Below the pieces are notes generated by a model. The model was not told the origin of the DNA, ran no database searches, and worked only from the letters and a program-made list of their open reading frames with translations. From assembly GCA_025201345.1 (NCBI GenBank), contig JAIXMG010000003.1:1569020-1633019 (forward strand): a DNA stretch of 64,000 nt. Reading direction: 5' to 3'. The number at the start of each line of letters is the position of its first letter. Position 1 is the first letter of the stretch. A program made the translations under genes and the position numbers. Positions 11,599 to 22,843 of this stretch are shown here, piece after piece. This DNA comes from Thamnidium elegans (lineage: Eukaryota; Mucoromycota; Mucoromycetes; Mucorales; Mucoraceae).

Positions 11599-14458
11599 TT
11601 ATGCCAAATAATGATATGCGCGTCTAAAAAAATTCAAGTTAGTAAAAAAAAAAAAGACAAGGTTAAATTATCGTTTCTTACCTATCTTCTGCACTTCTTT
11701 CCAAATATTCACGGTCAATTAAAGCTTCAATTCGTTTCTTAATCATGACAGGACTAGGCATAAACCTTGAGCTTAACTGCTTTGTTACTTCAGCAATTAA
11801 CAAATTATGCTCCATCTTCTTTCGATCCTTCATAATACGTACAACCGACGCTTCAATTTGATGCTTACGTTCCTCATCTACTTTATCTTGGGTATTCTTT
11901 CTTTCACCATCCGTTTCTACTTTAGATGCCAATGCTTGAATCTTGATACGTGTCATATTAGATGTAAAATCATTGTTAAAACTGAATTTATCGTCAGGTA
12001 AAATCTCACGTCCCTTAGTTGATTTGACAAGTACCTTATATTTAGCGCAGGCTAAAGATTGTAAGGTACGTTTTAAATCTTGGTCGGCTATTTGAGTCAT
12101 CTTTTTAATATCTTCCCAAGATAACGTGTTTTCGGTGTTAAAGAGTAATAAGACAACCATGGCGTACGTAGATACGTTTAATAGATGTTTACTCTTTTTA
12201 AAATGAGCACGGACATCACCGGATCCCATTTGTGGCTGCCATGTTAGTCTACGGCCGTTATGTCGATCAAAGTAGAAACTTTCAAAGGCTTTGCAGGCTT
12301 GTGTGACAGTAGGTGGCATAATACATTTAGGTGAAGCAGATAAATTCATGGGCCAGAAAGTTGAAGTTAATACGGTAACTGATACATCAAATGGAGGTAC
12401 ACCGTCTACAGGTAGAGACTTTTCAAGGTAATCTTTAAAGTAACCATTCATTTCACTTGACAATCTCATATCAGTAAACATGCCTTCCAATTTGTTGGTA
12501 AATTGATAACCACATTCTCTCTACGCAAAATAAATAAACGTTTTAATATATTTGTTGTGATTTAAAGCGTCGTGGACTAACCTTTAATTTAGAAAGCATG
12601 CTTCTTTCAGCATCATCCGATACACTTCGATTAAATAATAAACGCTTGGCTAAATGTTGTTTATAGTAACGTTCAAATACATCCTTATCTTGTAAAAATC
12701 TAAATAACATGATTGTCTTATCCAGTACATCATCAATTTCATCATCTGATTTCTACAATTAACTTGCAAGTTTAGTCTTTTTGTATGTGCGTAATACATG
12801 TTATGAATGTACAACTTACACCCTTGAGTCCCTTTTTTAAATTTTCATCAATAAACAATGATATAAATTCGGCTGATTTTTGATTTTCATTAATGAACTT
12901 TTCAAATGCTTCGTTAAAAGCAGTTTGAAATGATTTATCCTTAGCAGCAGCTAGGTCCAAAATTTTATCAAATTTATCTTGTAAGGCCAATACTTCCAAT
13001 ACCCAACGAATAGCTATATTTCCTGAACCCTTTTCTAGAGCGGGTGATTTTGATTTCAGGTCAGAATTGATTTGTTGATTCACTTGAGCACCCAACGAAA
13101 GGATATAATCACTGATAAAAGCCTTCATTTCGTTCAGACCTGCTGGTACGCGTGCAAATAAACTATACATTCGTGATAAATCTAATAGTATTTCAGTATA
13201 CTTGCAACTAAAAACACACGTGCACACACACACACACTCTCTCTCTCTCTCTCTTTCTTTTATATATTTTTACCTCCGTATTTATCAGCTGTCAACATAC
13301 TCTCTAATCCAGAATTTTTCATCTATAATCATTTTGCTTAGAAAAGAATTGTTTTTTTGAATGTGTAAATTCCAGTTTTTTTTACCTCCATCAATGTTTT
13401 AAGATTATTGGCAATGAGTTGAGTTTCAACAATTGTTCTTATCTTTACTTCTGTCGACATTGATAAGCAGTGTACAGTTCTTTCATATTCTTCTTCTAAC
13501 CTTTTCTCTACCTATTTTAATTCGTATCAGTCAATAATCCCTTTCTTTTTTTTTTCTTTTTTTTTGCATTATTTTTTACTTTTCGCATAAATTCAGGTGC
13601 ATCATAGGAGGAAACTAATTTTTGACTTTCAATTTGATAGAATGAAGTGCTGGTTTCTAAATATTCGGCTTCAAAATCGACTGCGTAAACTGTGTTATTT
13701 GTTACTGGATCGTTAAGTTCTACCAACATTGCTACAGCTGCTTGAATAGAACTATGATCAATGACATCGCCATTACGTTCCAATTGAATTTGTGTCAACA
13801 TGGCTGAAATAAGTTGCTTTTGTATAGGATACTTTTCTGATCGAATCACTTTATCGCGAAATAACCCTAAACCCATGTCATAAACACTAGGTAAATTATA
13901 TTTGGGTAATCTGTCATTCTATTTTAACATTAAAAAAAAAGCTCCTATATTTATTTCTCCTTTTTCTTCTTCTTTTTTTGTTGTTGTTGTAGCTTACCAA
14001 ATAATATAATACTTGTAGAATCAAGTTGATAGCTGTAGTAAAGTCATCCCATACTTTTTTCACTGTCTTGAGAAAAGCAGAACCTGCATCGGCTGTACTA
14101 CTTGATTCTGAGGAGGAATTAATAAACGCAGGTACAATTACTTTTTCGGCAGTAGTTTCCAAGTATTGAGCAATTTCTCTTTCGACATCGTGATAGAGTC
14201 GTTCACCAAATTGTCGAATGGTTAGTTTATATGCTGTGCGGTACAGTAATTCATATGACAACTCTCTAGCTTGTTGTTGAAAAATTACCGTAATGGCACC
14301 ACTGATAACATCAAAGCCTTCTTCATATTCTTGTGTGTTGTCAATGGGCTACTTTTTATGATAAGTTTTTTCTCTTTTCTCACTGTATTCTCTTTTTTTT
14401 TTATGTGTTTACTTACTATACGTTTTACAGGCCTAATTTTACCCTTTTTGAAAGACAT
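11599..14458 (-). CDS. CUL3: Cullin of the CUL3 type, 9 exons
   Basis: A scaffold of cullin-RING E3 ubiquitin ligases, linking a BTB-type substrate adaptor to the RBX1 RING protein. I derive nine minus-strand exons: 14458-14417, 14348-13998, 13918-13580, 13511-13386, 13322-13274, 13181-12820, 12752-12582, 12520-11682 and 11623-11599. They sum to 2304 nt, or 767 residues, essentially the length of human CUL3. The N-terminus [14 protein letters not shown] is CUL3-like. The cullin homology region includes [17 protein letters not shown]. The C-terminal winged helix carries the neddylation motif RIMKDRKK, acceptor Lys near residue 711. The last exon is only 25 nt and supplies AYHYLA, the expected cullin C-terminus. 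The gene is divergent from the NDUFAF8-like gene across 173 bp. Orthology is strong; exon edges are inferred. Confidence 0.93.
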
Positions 14459-14631
14459 TGTTTAATAAAGGTAAAGAGAGAAAGAGAGAAAGAGAGAAAG
14501 AGAGAAAAAAAAAAGAGGGTTTACTTTGAAGCAGGAAACACGTGACTATATAAGGCTCCGACATTAAAAAGAACACACACACCCAGGGGGCAGAATTAGA
14601 CCTTTTCTCACTAAAAAAAAAGATTCTAAAA
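14459..14631. promoter_or_regulatory. Bidirectional promoter, cullin (-) / NDUFAF8-like (+)
   Basis: Only 173 bp separate the two divergent start codons. The segment contains a GAGA-rich purine run (about 14,472-14,515), a CACGTG E-box at 14539-14544 and a TATATAAGG box at about 14548-14556 oriented for the plus-strand gene. Confidence 0.6.
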
Positions 14632-14875
14632 ATGAAGCAATCGAAAGGAATTACAGTATTGGCAAAAGGAGTTGCTTCTTGTCCTGCTCAAGCAACAGCT
14701 TATGGGCAATGTATTGCTGCTAGTTATAAAGATGTTCAAAAAGATATGTGTAAAAAAGAATTTGATGCATTCAAATCTTGTGTTCAACAAGTGGTAAGTT
14801 TTTTTTTTTTTTTTTTTGCGTGTTTTTCTTTTTGCCTAATAAGTTTTTTTTTTATAGTTGAAGAAAAAGTGGTAG
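14632..14875 (+). CDS. NDUFAF8: NDUFAF8-like twin CX9C mitochondrial protein, 2 exons
   Basis: Exon 1 (14632-14793) and an 18-nt exon 2 (14858-14875) give 59 residues. Two CX9C motifs are visible: C-PAQATAYGQ-C and C-KKEFDAFKS-C. This is the twin-CX9C hairpin of proteins imported into the mitochondrial intermembrane space and oxidised by Mia40. The wording AYGQCIAAS and KKEFDAFKSC resembles the small complex I assembly factor NDUFAF8 (C17orf89), which works with NDUFAF5 in maturation of the NDUFS7 arm. There is no N-terminal presequence, as expected for Mia40 substrates. The short second exon encodes LKKKW. The family (CHCH) is certain; the specific NDUFAF8 assignment is by resemblance. Confidence 0.82.
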
Positions 14876-15458
14876 TTGATTTATAAATAAAGTGGGGGTT
14901 TTTTTGTACGACTATTGGAAGTTTAATGGACCAAGTGTTAAGTTATGCGCTGTCATCGGGAATAGGCACTAAAAAATGTCGTCATTTTTTTTTTTTTTTA
15001 GAATGTATATGTATAACACCACACGAGGAAGAGGAAAAAAGGAAAATAGCTTTTTTTAAAAAAAAAATCATGTCTTTTTTATTAGCATACGTATCTTGTA
15101 AACAAGTCTATTTTATGGGGAACGATGTAAATACAGATATACAAAAAGAGGAAAAAAAGGGAATATGGCAAAAATAGAATTAAAATCACATCATGAACGT
15201 GTTTTTATTTCACCTCGTTTCTACTTTACAAATTCAACTATCATGTCACAACTTTAAAGATAGGAAAACCACGTCATGTGGCAAGTGTTTTTATTTAAGT
15301 TTCTTGACGTTTAATGTTATTGGTTCATAAAAGAAAAAGCATAAAAATAATAAAGCTGCGGTTGGAACCCAACCTTTTTGTTATATATAGCCTCGTGATT
15401 TTTTCCCCCCTTCCCCTTTCTTCTTCTTGTTTTATTTTTATTTAGAAAAACTAGAATT
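14876..15458. other. Intergenic region between the CX9C and RRM genes
   Basis: About 580 bp with A/T runs and no supported gene. It is presumed to contain the 3' UTR of the upstream gene and the promoter of the RRM gene, which ends in a TC/T-rich tract near 15,410-15,440. Confidence 0.5.
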
Positions 15459-17112
15459 ATGTCCACTATTACAACCGTACTTACTGAAAAGCCTTTGGAG
15501 CACAAAGTAAGTTTTTTTCTTTTTTTTTTTAAAAAAAAAAGAGATGCTCATCATCTCCGTCATTTTTTTTGTAGGTCTTTGTTGGTAACTTATCTTTCAA
15601 GACTTCCAAAGAAACTTTAACTGCATTTGCTGAAGAGTCTGGTAAAGTGTAAGTATATAAAAATATTTAATAACCCGATTTTTTCTATTAACACTGTGTA
15701 TTTAGTTTGGAAACTACAATTATTACTAGAGGTACTAGATCATTAGGTTATGGTTTCATTAAATTTGAAACCGAGAAAGAAGCTCAAAAAGCATCTCAAG
15801 ACTTGAATAAGCAATCTTTGGATGGTCGTGAGATTAATGTTGAAGTAGCTCGTCCTAAAGCTGAAGGTGAAGTACGTAAAACACGTAAATCTAAACGTAC
15901 CCGTAACAAGTCCAATGTAAGTAGTACTACCTTTGTGGTTGGGGAGAAAAATCCCCCCCCCCCCTCTTTTTTTTTTTTTTTTTTTTTTTACGTTGGTGTG
16001 GGGTCTTAATATATATAATTTATTTTTAGAATGAAGAAACTGTCGTCGTAAAAGAAGAACCAAAGAAAAAGGTACAGGTCGCTACTCCTTCTACTACATC
16101 CTCCGAAAGTGATCAAACTGAAACTGCTGCTGCTCGTCGCAAGAAGAACAAGAAGAACAAGAAGCGTCAAAACAAAAAGACTGAAAAGGCTGCTCGTATT
16201 ACTGAACCTTCCAAGACCACTCTCTTTGTTGCCAATTTACCTTATGCTACTACTGATGAGGATTTGACAAATATATTTTCTCAATACAAGTTGGCTTCTG
16301 CTCATGTAGCACGTATGAAGAATGGTAGATCCAAGGGCTACGGATTTGTTGAGTTTACTAATGAAGATGATCAAGTAAAGGCCTTGGACTCAGTAAAGGA
16401 TGTTATCTTGGATGGTCGCGCTATTTACTTGAAGATTGCACTTTCAGAACAAGTTGGTGGACAGGTAAAGGATGAGGAAAAGGTAAAGGCTGTTACTCGC
16501 GAAGTAAAGGAGGACGTTAAAAAGGCAGAACCTGTTGCTAAGAAGGAAGAGTCTGTTACCAAGAATCCTGAACCCGTTGCTAAGAAAGCTGAACCTACTG
16601 TTGCTAAGAAGGAAGAACCCGTTGCCAAGAAGGCTGAACCTGTTGTTGCTAAGAAGGAAGAGCCCGCTGCTTCCAAGAAGGCTGAACCTGTTGTTGCTAA
16701 GAAGGAAGAACCCGCTGCTGCCAAGAAGGTTGAACCCACTATTGTCAAGAAGGAAGAACCTGTCGTTGTTAAAAAGGTTGAACCTGTTGTTGCAGAAAAG
16801 AAGGTTGAGAATGTCGCCGCTCCCGCTAAAAAGGAAGAAACAAAGCCTGTTGTCACAGAAAAAAAGACCACTACACCTGCTGTTGTCGCACCTGTTGCCG
16901 CCTCTGTCGTACCTGCTGCTGCTGCTGCTGCTGCTGCCGTTGCTAAAAAGGCTGAGCCTGCTGTAACTGCTGCACCTACCAAGAAAGAAGAAGTCGCTAC
17001 AAAGAAGGCCGAACCTATCGTTGCAAAGGTAACTGAAGTAAAGAAGACTGAACCTGTTATTTCAGCAGAGTCAAAGGTGGAGTCTCTTAAAGTCAATGAT
17101 ACCAAAAAATAA
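15459..17112 (+). CDS. Two-RRM RNA-binding protein with KKEEP repeats, 4 exons
   Basis: Exons 15459-15506, 15575-15648, 15706-15916 and 16030-17112 give 471 residues with consistent phases. RRM1 (about 17-92) shows RNP2 VFVGNL and RNP1-like LGYGFIKF, and is assembled from the first three exons. A basic linker of KKNK type (about 148-162) looks like a nuclear or nucleolar signal. RRM2 (about 174-250) shows RNP2 LFVANL and RNP1 KGYGFVEF. From about 265 to the end the protein is a degenerate repeat of the VAKKEEP/VAKKAEP kind, alternating Lys, Glu, Ala and Pro, like the low-complexity tails of nucleolin-type proteins. Codon use is strongly biased (AAG, GTT/GCT), suggesting high expression. Role inferred: nucleolar or mRNP binding; no ortholog named. 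Confidence 0.88.
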
Positions 17113-17274
17113 ACAATATCCCCCATCCCCTCGTGTAACAAAAAAAAATATTAAAACACTGTATAAATCAAAATAAAAATTCTACAATTATGTAAATTAA
17201 AAAAAAAAAAAAAAAAGTAGGTATATAATAAGTAATAAGTAATAAGTAGTTGTATTAAAGGGGGAGGGAGGGGA

Positions 17275-17850
17275 TTAAAAGCGAATAAATTTTCTTCCCT
17301 TTCTTTTTTTTGTTTTAGCTAAAGATTGTAACTGTGAACATTCACCATAAATTTGATTGTCAGGTGCACGGTAAGCCGAAGGGGTAAGTGTTAACCTCAA
17401 AGTTTCTTGTGTTTGATCGGTATCACATACAGTACAAAAATGATGACACGTACCAGCTGTTGACCATAAGACCCTATGTGGGCAAGGAAAACCATTTTTG
17501 ATTAAATCAAACCAACTTTCACGAGTCATGACTTTCTTCATATATTTTCTTACTTGACTAGAACCATAATATAAAGCTGAAGTGACTTTATTAGATGTAT
17601 CTTGATTTTTTCTTTTACGGTCAAGTTCGGTGATTTGATTCTTTGTTATTCGTCGTTCACAACAATAACACATCACCCCATCAGGTTTATTTGTTTTTGT
17701 TGGAACGTTTGAAAATAGTTCGTATAACGTGGTTACATCATGGGATAGTTTGTTTTTGGGCTTTGAGCGGTGGTTGTGTGGTAGAGGACAAGTTGAATTT
17801 GTACTTTTAATACTTGATGAAATACTGGGTGTATATGTTTTACGAGACAT
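17275..17850 (-). CDS. Cys-rich orphan protein, 191 aa
   Basis: A single-exon frame starting MSRKTYTPSISSS with a good A-rich leader. It contains clustered Cys and His: CYCC (about 61-64), CPH, and CHHFCTVC (about 134-141), which could bind zinc. The tail is basic (KTKKRKGRKF). I do not recognise a family. It converges with the RRM gene (162 bp between stop codons) and is in tandem with the eIF4E-family gene upstream on the same strand. It is probably a real lineage-specific gene, given length and composition. Confidence 0.7.
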   Translation of the reverse strand: MSRKTYTPSISSSIKSTNSTCPLPHNHRSKPKNKLSHDVTTLYELFSNVPTKTNKPDGVMCYCCERRITKNQITELDRKRKNQDTSNKVTSALYYGSSQVRKYMKKVMTRESWFDLIKNGFPCPHRVLWSTAGTCHHFCTVCDTDQTQETLRLTLTPSAYRAPDNQIYGECSQLQSLAKTKKRKGRKFIRF

Positions 17851-18002
17851 TTTTAAAATAAATAAATAAAAAAGAAGAAAACAAAAAATTTTATATAAAT
17901 GTGATTTTCTTTATACAATATAACTACAGAAGAAAGAAATTTATTTTTAACCACGTCGATTCTATTTACACAATAAGGTTTTCAAGGGGGAAAGGGAATA
18001 TT

Positions 18003-19228
18003 TTAAAAGTGCTTTTTATATCGACTTGCATTAATTTCATTATGACAAGTAGTAGTAGGTAACAAGGTACAAAGATATTGTCTAATAAAATGATATAAGT
18101 ATATGTATGTATAAAAGTAGTATAAAACCGAACTTACTTGAACGAGGATATAGTTTGACTAGTTGAATTTGATTGATCTAACCATAATTCTATCCGGTCA
18201 GCTCTATTTCTTCTTGATACTACAATTCCTACAACACCATAATCAAATAAAGCGGCTCCAATAAAGCCACATAATATCCTTTCAAATAAGTCATCTAATA
18301 ATTTGAGATTGTTTTGAACAGTTATAATTAATCTGCCGCCCGTTTCATTTACTTTATCTTCCCACATTGGTTCAACACCTTTTTTAAAACAAAACAAGTT
18401 TTGATTTGGTAATAGTTGAGACGGTTTTTTAGAATAAGATTCTTTATATATACGCCAACGAGCAGAAAATTGCCAAACTGTATCACATTCAAACACGGAC
18501 TTGACAGCAGACATATATGACTGTTGATTAGTATCACTAAAGTAAAACACACATGGTTTAAATAAAGGTAAACTAGAATCAACTGATATTTTGTTTTGTT
18601 GCATATATTCTTTAATATATTGATATCCAGTTGGATTTTGTTTCATTTTGATAGGATCAACCCAAACAGGAGCATTATTATATGCTTCGTTTGATTTATA
18701 GGGGCTGTGCATTGTGTCACCAATGTGACCTGGGTCAGTTGCTTTTGATTTTTCTTCTTCTTGATCATAATGGATTAATTTCATTTTATCTTTTGTCTGT
18801 GCGTCAACTGAGGCTGATGAGTAACTGGTGGCGACTGTACTAGTAGTACTGGTAGAACTAAATCTTCGGATCAGTTCAGTGGAGTGTGTAAGGTCAGATT
18901 CCGTGGAAGTACTGCTGCTGCTACTCATTTCAGATGGTCTTCGTTCAGCATAATACACTGTTGATGAAGTTATATAAGATGGTTCTAAAGATATATGTGT
19001 TTTTTTGGCCCGTTCACGCGTTATAGTAGATACAAACAGTGTGTTGTCAACCAGTCCAATATTTAACGCAACTTTAGATGTACTTTTTAAGCCTTTCATT
19101 GTTTCTGAATTTAATGGTTTATGCGTGTGATGATAAACTGAGCAGGTTGAGGGTAACTGAACTGATATTTGTGAATAATCAAATATATTATGTTCACTTT
19201 CAAACTGCTGTGTTGAAACTAATTCCAT
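18003..19228 (-). CDS. eIF4E-family cap-binding protein, 4EHP-like, long N-terminus, 2 exons
   Basis: Exon 1 is 19228-18138 and exon 2 is 18081-18003; the phase-2 junction gives 389 residues. The last half is an eIF4E fold: TVWQFSARWRIYKES, NLFCFKKGVEPMWED (the conserved cap-contact W-E pair), GGRLIITV, and a terminal exon giving TTTCHNEINASRYKKHF. The position of the first cap-stacking Trp (W56 in human eIF4E) reads Tyr (SYMSAV), as in class II 4EHP-type proteins, which bind cap but recruit eIF4G poorly and often repress translation. The first ~200 residues are Ser/Thr-rich and unlike canonical eIF4E. The start chosen (MELVSTQQ) follows an in-frame stretch that is probably 5' UTR. Repressor role is inference. 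Confidence 0.88.
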
Positions 19229-19452
19229 TTTATATATTTGTATATAAATATAAAAAAAAAAAGTAAAGGGGAAAGAGTTGGACACTATATTTTTTTTATA
19301 ATCCCCCTTTTTATTTTTTCGTTCACGTGAACGATTCTTTTTATTTATATGGACCCAGTGCCGGTGATTTATGTTTATTTTCGGCGGCATTATAAAAAAT
19401 CATCAGGTTTTATAAGGTTTATGGGTCTACACACCTAGACAAAAAAGGCAAG
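19229..19452. promoter_or_regulatory. Promoter region of the eIF4E-family gene with CACGTG palindrome
   Basis: GTTCACGTGAAC, a 12-bp palindrome centred on a CACGTG E-box, lies at 19321-19332, about 100 bp upstream of the start codon. Confidence 0.45.
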
Positions 19453-21440
19453 CTAGATTTTTCTTTTAAAAGGGTCCAGACGACCTTTATCCTGCCAAAT
19501 AGAATTGGAGACATCCAGCATATTTTCCGTAGCGTTTATATCTAGTTGCCAAAGTATGTTACAAGGTTTTTTGAATTCCAGTATACTATTGGTGTTTTTC
19601 CCATTCAACATCTTCATTGGTTTCATTTTTTCATTTGATTTGCACATATTGCAGGTCTGTAATAAATATACTTTAGCTTCAAGTTACTTTTATATATATA
19701 TATATATATATATATAATCCCTTACGATTGACGTCCTAAACTTGATAAACGCAGGGAGGCAAAGAAAAGCAGAAAGTTAAAAGAGAAAAAGTATAATATT
19801 ATATCTAATGGTCTCTGCATCCAATAATAATATTTTTGAAAACATTTAGCTCAAAGTGGCGCCCATCAAAATTTGTAAAAAGTTCACTTGTCCCTTTGGT
19901 GGTCTTTGGTGGCGGAATGAGAAATAAAAATGCGGTAACGATGAAGAAAAGGTTAGCTGGTGTAACCAATATATTGTATAAAGAGCTATCATGTCGCCAA
20001 AAACAATATCTTGCGGCCGTTGTAGACATTGACAAATCTGTAAGGCCGATAATTTTTTAAAAAAAGTTTTCGTAGTTAACTACCAAAAAAATACGTGCTA
20101 ACTAATTTAATTACCTTTCGTATCCAAATTTACTGAAATCAAAAACAGTATAAAGCATTTCCAAAGATGCAGAGTAGGTTACTGTCTTTCATTTTTACGC
20201 TGGAGTTTGAGGCCAAGTCTTTATTGTTCACAGAAACATATCTCCATTTTAATGAGGGACTTGGGAAAAAAGAAAACAATTTTGGCTTATATTTCTGTTC
20301 TTGCGCATTAGCCGCTTCTTCTTCAGTTTTTTGACACATGTAACCCAAGGCAGGGATAAAAATTCTCAGGGGCCTTTGAAAGGTTTACAGTAGTAGGAGT
20401 CAGTGGCAATCTCCCATTCAGACTTTTTATTACTGATTCCACCTGCTCTTTATAATCCATGCAAAATGCTGGTAATTCCGCAGCTATACCTTTTAGCATA
20501 TTCCAGCAGTATTCATATAGTAACTGGTGTATCTGGCTTGCATCAGCTTCCTATAATTAGAAAAATATAAATTAATTTCTCTCTTTAAGTACCAATAAGA
20601 ATGCTCTTACTGGAAATATTTGTTTCATTTTCAGTTTCAAATATACAGAGGTTGTGTGATCAAACCTTTCCACAATTAGTTTTAAGTATCGTAAGATAAG
20701 GCATCGCTGTATCCTTTGATATTTCTTTCTTTTAAAGAGCAAAAAATTGAGGGATGTGATTCTGAAAATCTGAAAAAAAGTCAATACAAATGATTGCGAG
20801 ATATAAGTCTTGTTCGTAATAGGAATTCTCATTACCAATTGACAAATTGAATACCAAAAGCTCTTTTGAAATACTTGTTTGTGATTATAGAGCTCTTTGT
20901 TATCAATTAAATAATAGTTGACAAAAAGTTGAGCTTTGATAAGAGCTTCCCTTAAGAATTCATTCAAGGCCGTAATTTTTCTATAAATTTAGTCTTGTGT
21001 TCGCCGCGCAAAAACGGTTTCAAGCTTTATTTTTCTTGTATATCGCTCAAAATTATTACCTAATTTCTCTAGTAAAACTTCGTCTAGGGTCTTTTTGTAA
21101 TTTTTGCAGGCTTTTGAAGCGGCTGTCGCATGACCAAAATTAGAGCAGGACTTACATTTTACTATATTAGAGCTGCTGGATGACGGTGAACCTTGGAGTC
21201 TTATTCTTCTACCTTCTTCTTTATCTTCTTTTCTCTGGTACGTGTCTTTTGCTCCAATTTTCCGTTTGTTACTTTTTTCTATATATAGTTTCAAACAACA
21301 AGACCAATTTTAGTCATAAACGTTATCATTATTTACCTCATAATATAACACTTACGGGTATTGAACTTTTTACAAAAGGAAAATGATTTATTTGGTTGTC
21401 CCACTTCCTTACAATCGGCACAGGTAATAACTTCCTCTAA
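19453..21440 (-). pseudogene. Decayed Fanzor (eukaryotic TnpB-like) gene
   Basis: Minus-strand remnants in order. N-terminal zinc knuckle-like pairs: CADCKEV near 21,430-21,360, and CKSCSNFGHATAASKAC near 21,160-21,100. Then REALIKAQLFVNYYLIDN and FWYSICQLV (20,960-20,840), then KPKLFSFFPSPSLKWRYVSV (about 20,280-20,220). At 19,690-19,453 is the C-terminal part: a CxxC zinc-ribbon half (TCNMCKS) and LWQLDINATENMLDVSNSIW, which fits the last RuvC motif (D-x-N-A-x-x-N) of TnpB/Fanzor nucleases. The RuvC-I and RuvC-II segments are missing and one internal piece is inverted (separate entry). The second half of the zinc ribbon has lost a Cys. Mucoromycota are known to carry Fanzors, RNA-guided nucleases of transposon origin. 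This copy cannot be functional. Confidence 0.65.
19836..20060 (+). pseudogene. Inverted internal segment of the Fanzor relic
   Basis: On the plus strand this encodes LVPLVVFGGGMRNKNAVT and GVTNILYKELSCRQKQ, then VVDIDKSV. In this protein family that block should directly precede the CxxC zinc ribbon, yet the ribbon lies on the opposite strand at 19,690-19,453 and the N-terminal part is also on the minus strand. A small inversion (roughly 19,700-20,100) explains the layout. Family placement rests on my recall of TnpB-like mucoralean proteins. Confidence 0.55.
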
Positions 21441-22843
21441 AAACAAAATAAGTGGCATTAAATAATATAATCTTCATATTATGAATTCTAGCTACCTTTT
21501 TTTTTTTTTTGTGCTATTTCTCACTTAATTTAATTTTAAGATATTTACGACACTCAGAAAAAGAACGCATTGAATAAAGATGAATAGAAAAGAAATTTAC
21601 AATTATCAATTGTTTATATTGCTGTCAAAATTAATAAAAGAGAGCCAATAGTTTTTATTGATTTATTCCGTGCATAAACGCAAGTAAGCGAAATTGAAAA
21701 ATTGATCATTTAACTGGGCACTTGGTTAAAAAAAGTCGTAGCAACTCTTTCTTTCTAACAAAACTTTTCTCATATAGGCATAATATTAAGACCATTTACA
21801 AAATAATACTGTTCATTGATAGTCTTATTTTGTTAAATCTCGCTGAACCGTTGCCAGAACTACGGTAGTCGCTCGATTTAAGATTGTCCGCGGTTCCACC
21901 AAATTTCACTCTTATATCGAGCGAACTCTTATATCAAGCGTTGATGGGAATTAAAATATTTCCACTGGAAGTGTATGGGTCTAGCTAAATGTGTAATGTT
22001 GGCGAAGGAACAAGTCGTTGAATAAAGTGTTGGTTCTAGAAGTAACTAAAAAAAAATAGGCGTTATTAAAAGTAGTTTATGATATATATATATATATATA
22101 TAAAAAAAAAGCCCAGTACCGTCGAGTGGTGCACATTTGAGAATTTTCAATCAAATTGGACATTAAGTACGCGGTAGTTGGCTTTGGAGGCTCAATAAAT
22201 GCCTGTAAACTTCCGCAAAGAATACAAAGGAAATTGTAGAGTAATTGTGTTGGCACTATGCAAGATCCGGTTCATAGGCTATGAACAAATGTGAAGTCTA
22301 TAAGATTATTTGTGTTTTATTAATAATTATGCTGGTCTCTCCACGGATTTCGAAGAAAATCATTAATTTGGAAGGAAGTACAAGCAGGTTGTGGAGCTTG
22401 TTACAAATGTTAAATTATAACGACTTATCATACCTAACTATATATTCCGAATCAATTTCATATAATTAACATTAATACCTAGAAAATAGATATAAACTCT
22501 AATTAAATCTTCTCTCCCCAATTAATTACATAAAACCTTTGTCATTTTCGTCTATGAGACGACATCTTCGATTGCCGAAAAGAGGTTTTTCTGCTTAGAT
22601 ATGATGAAGATAAAAAAAAAAGAAAAAAAAAGACTTAAATCAATTATGACTTTCGCATGAAGAGTTAAACATTGATAAACAGTTATATGGATATTTTTTT
22701 TACTAAATTTAAGAGAAAAGATGTTTACGTGCTAGTTTAAGGCTCTGACTTTGCACAACTAGTTTGTTAAATGATATTTTTTTTTAAAAAGGATGACTAT
22801 ATAGGAAAACACGAATTCATGGTTGGCCTTGAATCTATATTGA
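21441..22843. other. Gene-free decayed region, possible pogo-type end remnant
   Basis: No gene supported. At about 21,872-21,950 there are three related words: GCTCGATTTAAG, then CTCTTATATCGAGCGAA and CTCTTATATCAAGCG in tandem. Such repeats occur in terminal repeats of pogo-like mariner elements. A TA microsatellite lies near 22,084-22,102. The short frame at 22,281 has no support. Confidence 0.35.

Noticed and set aside
16425..17141. Long open frames opposite and shifted to the RRM gene's repeat tail
   Set aside because: They are antisense or out-of-frame shadows of a biased KKEEP repeat, rich in Ala/Ser/Thr or Leu/Arg only.
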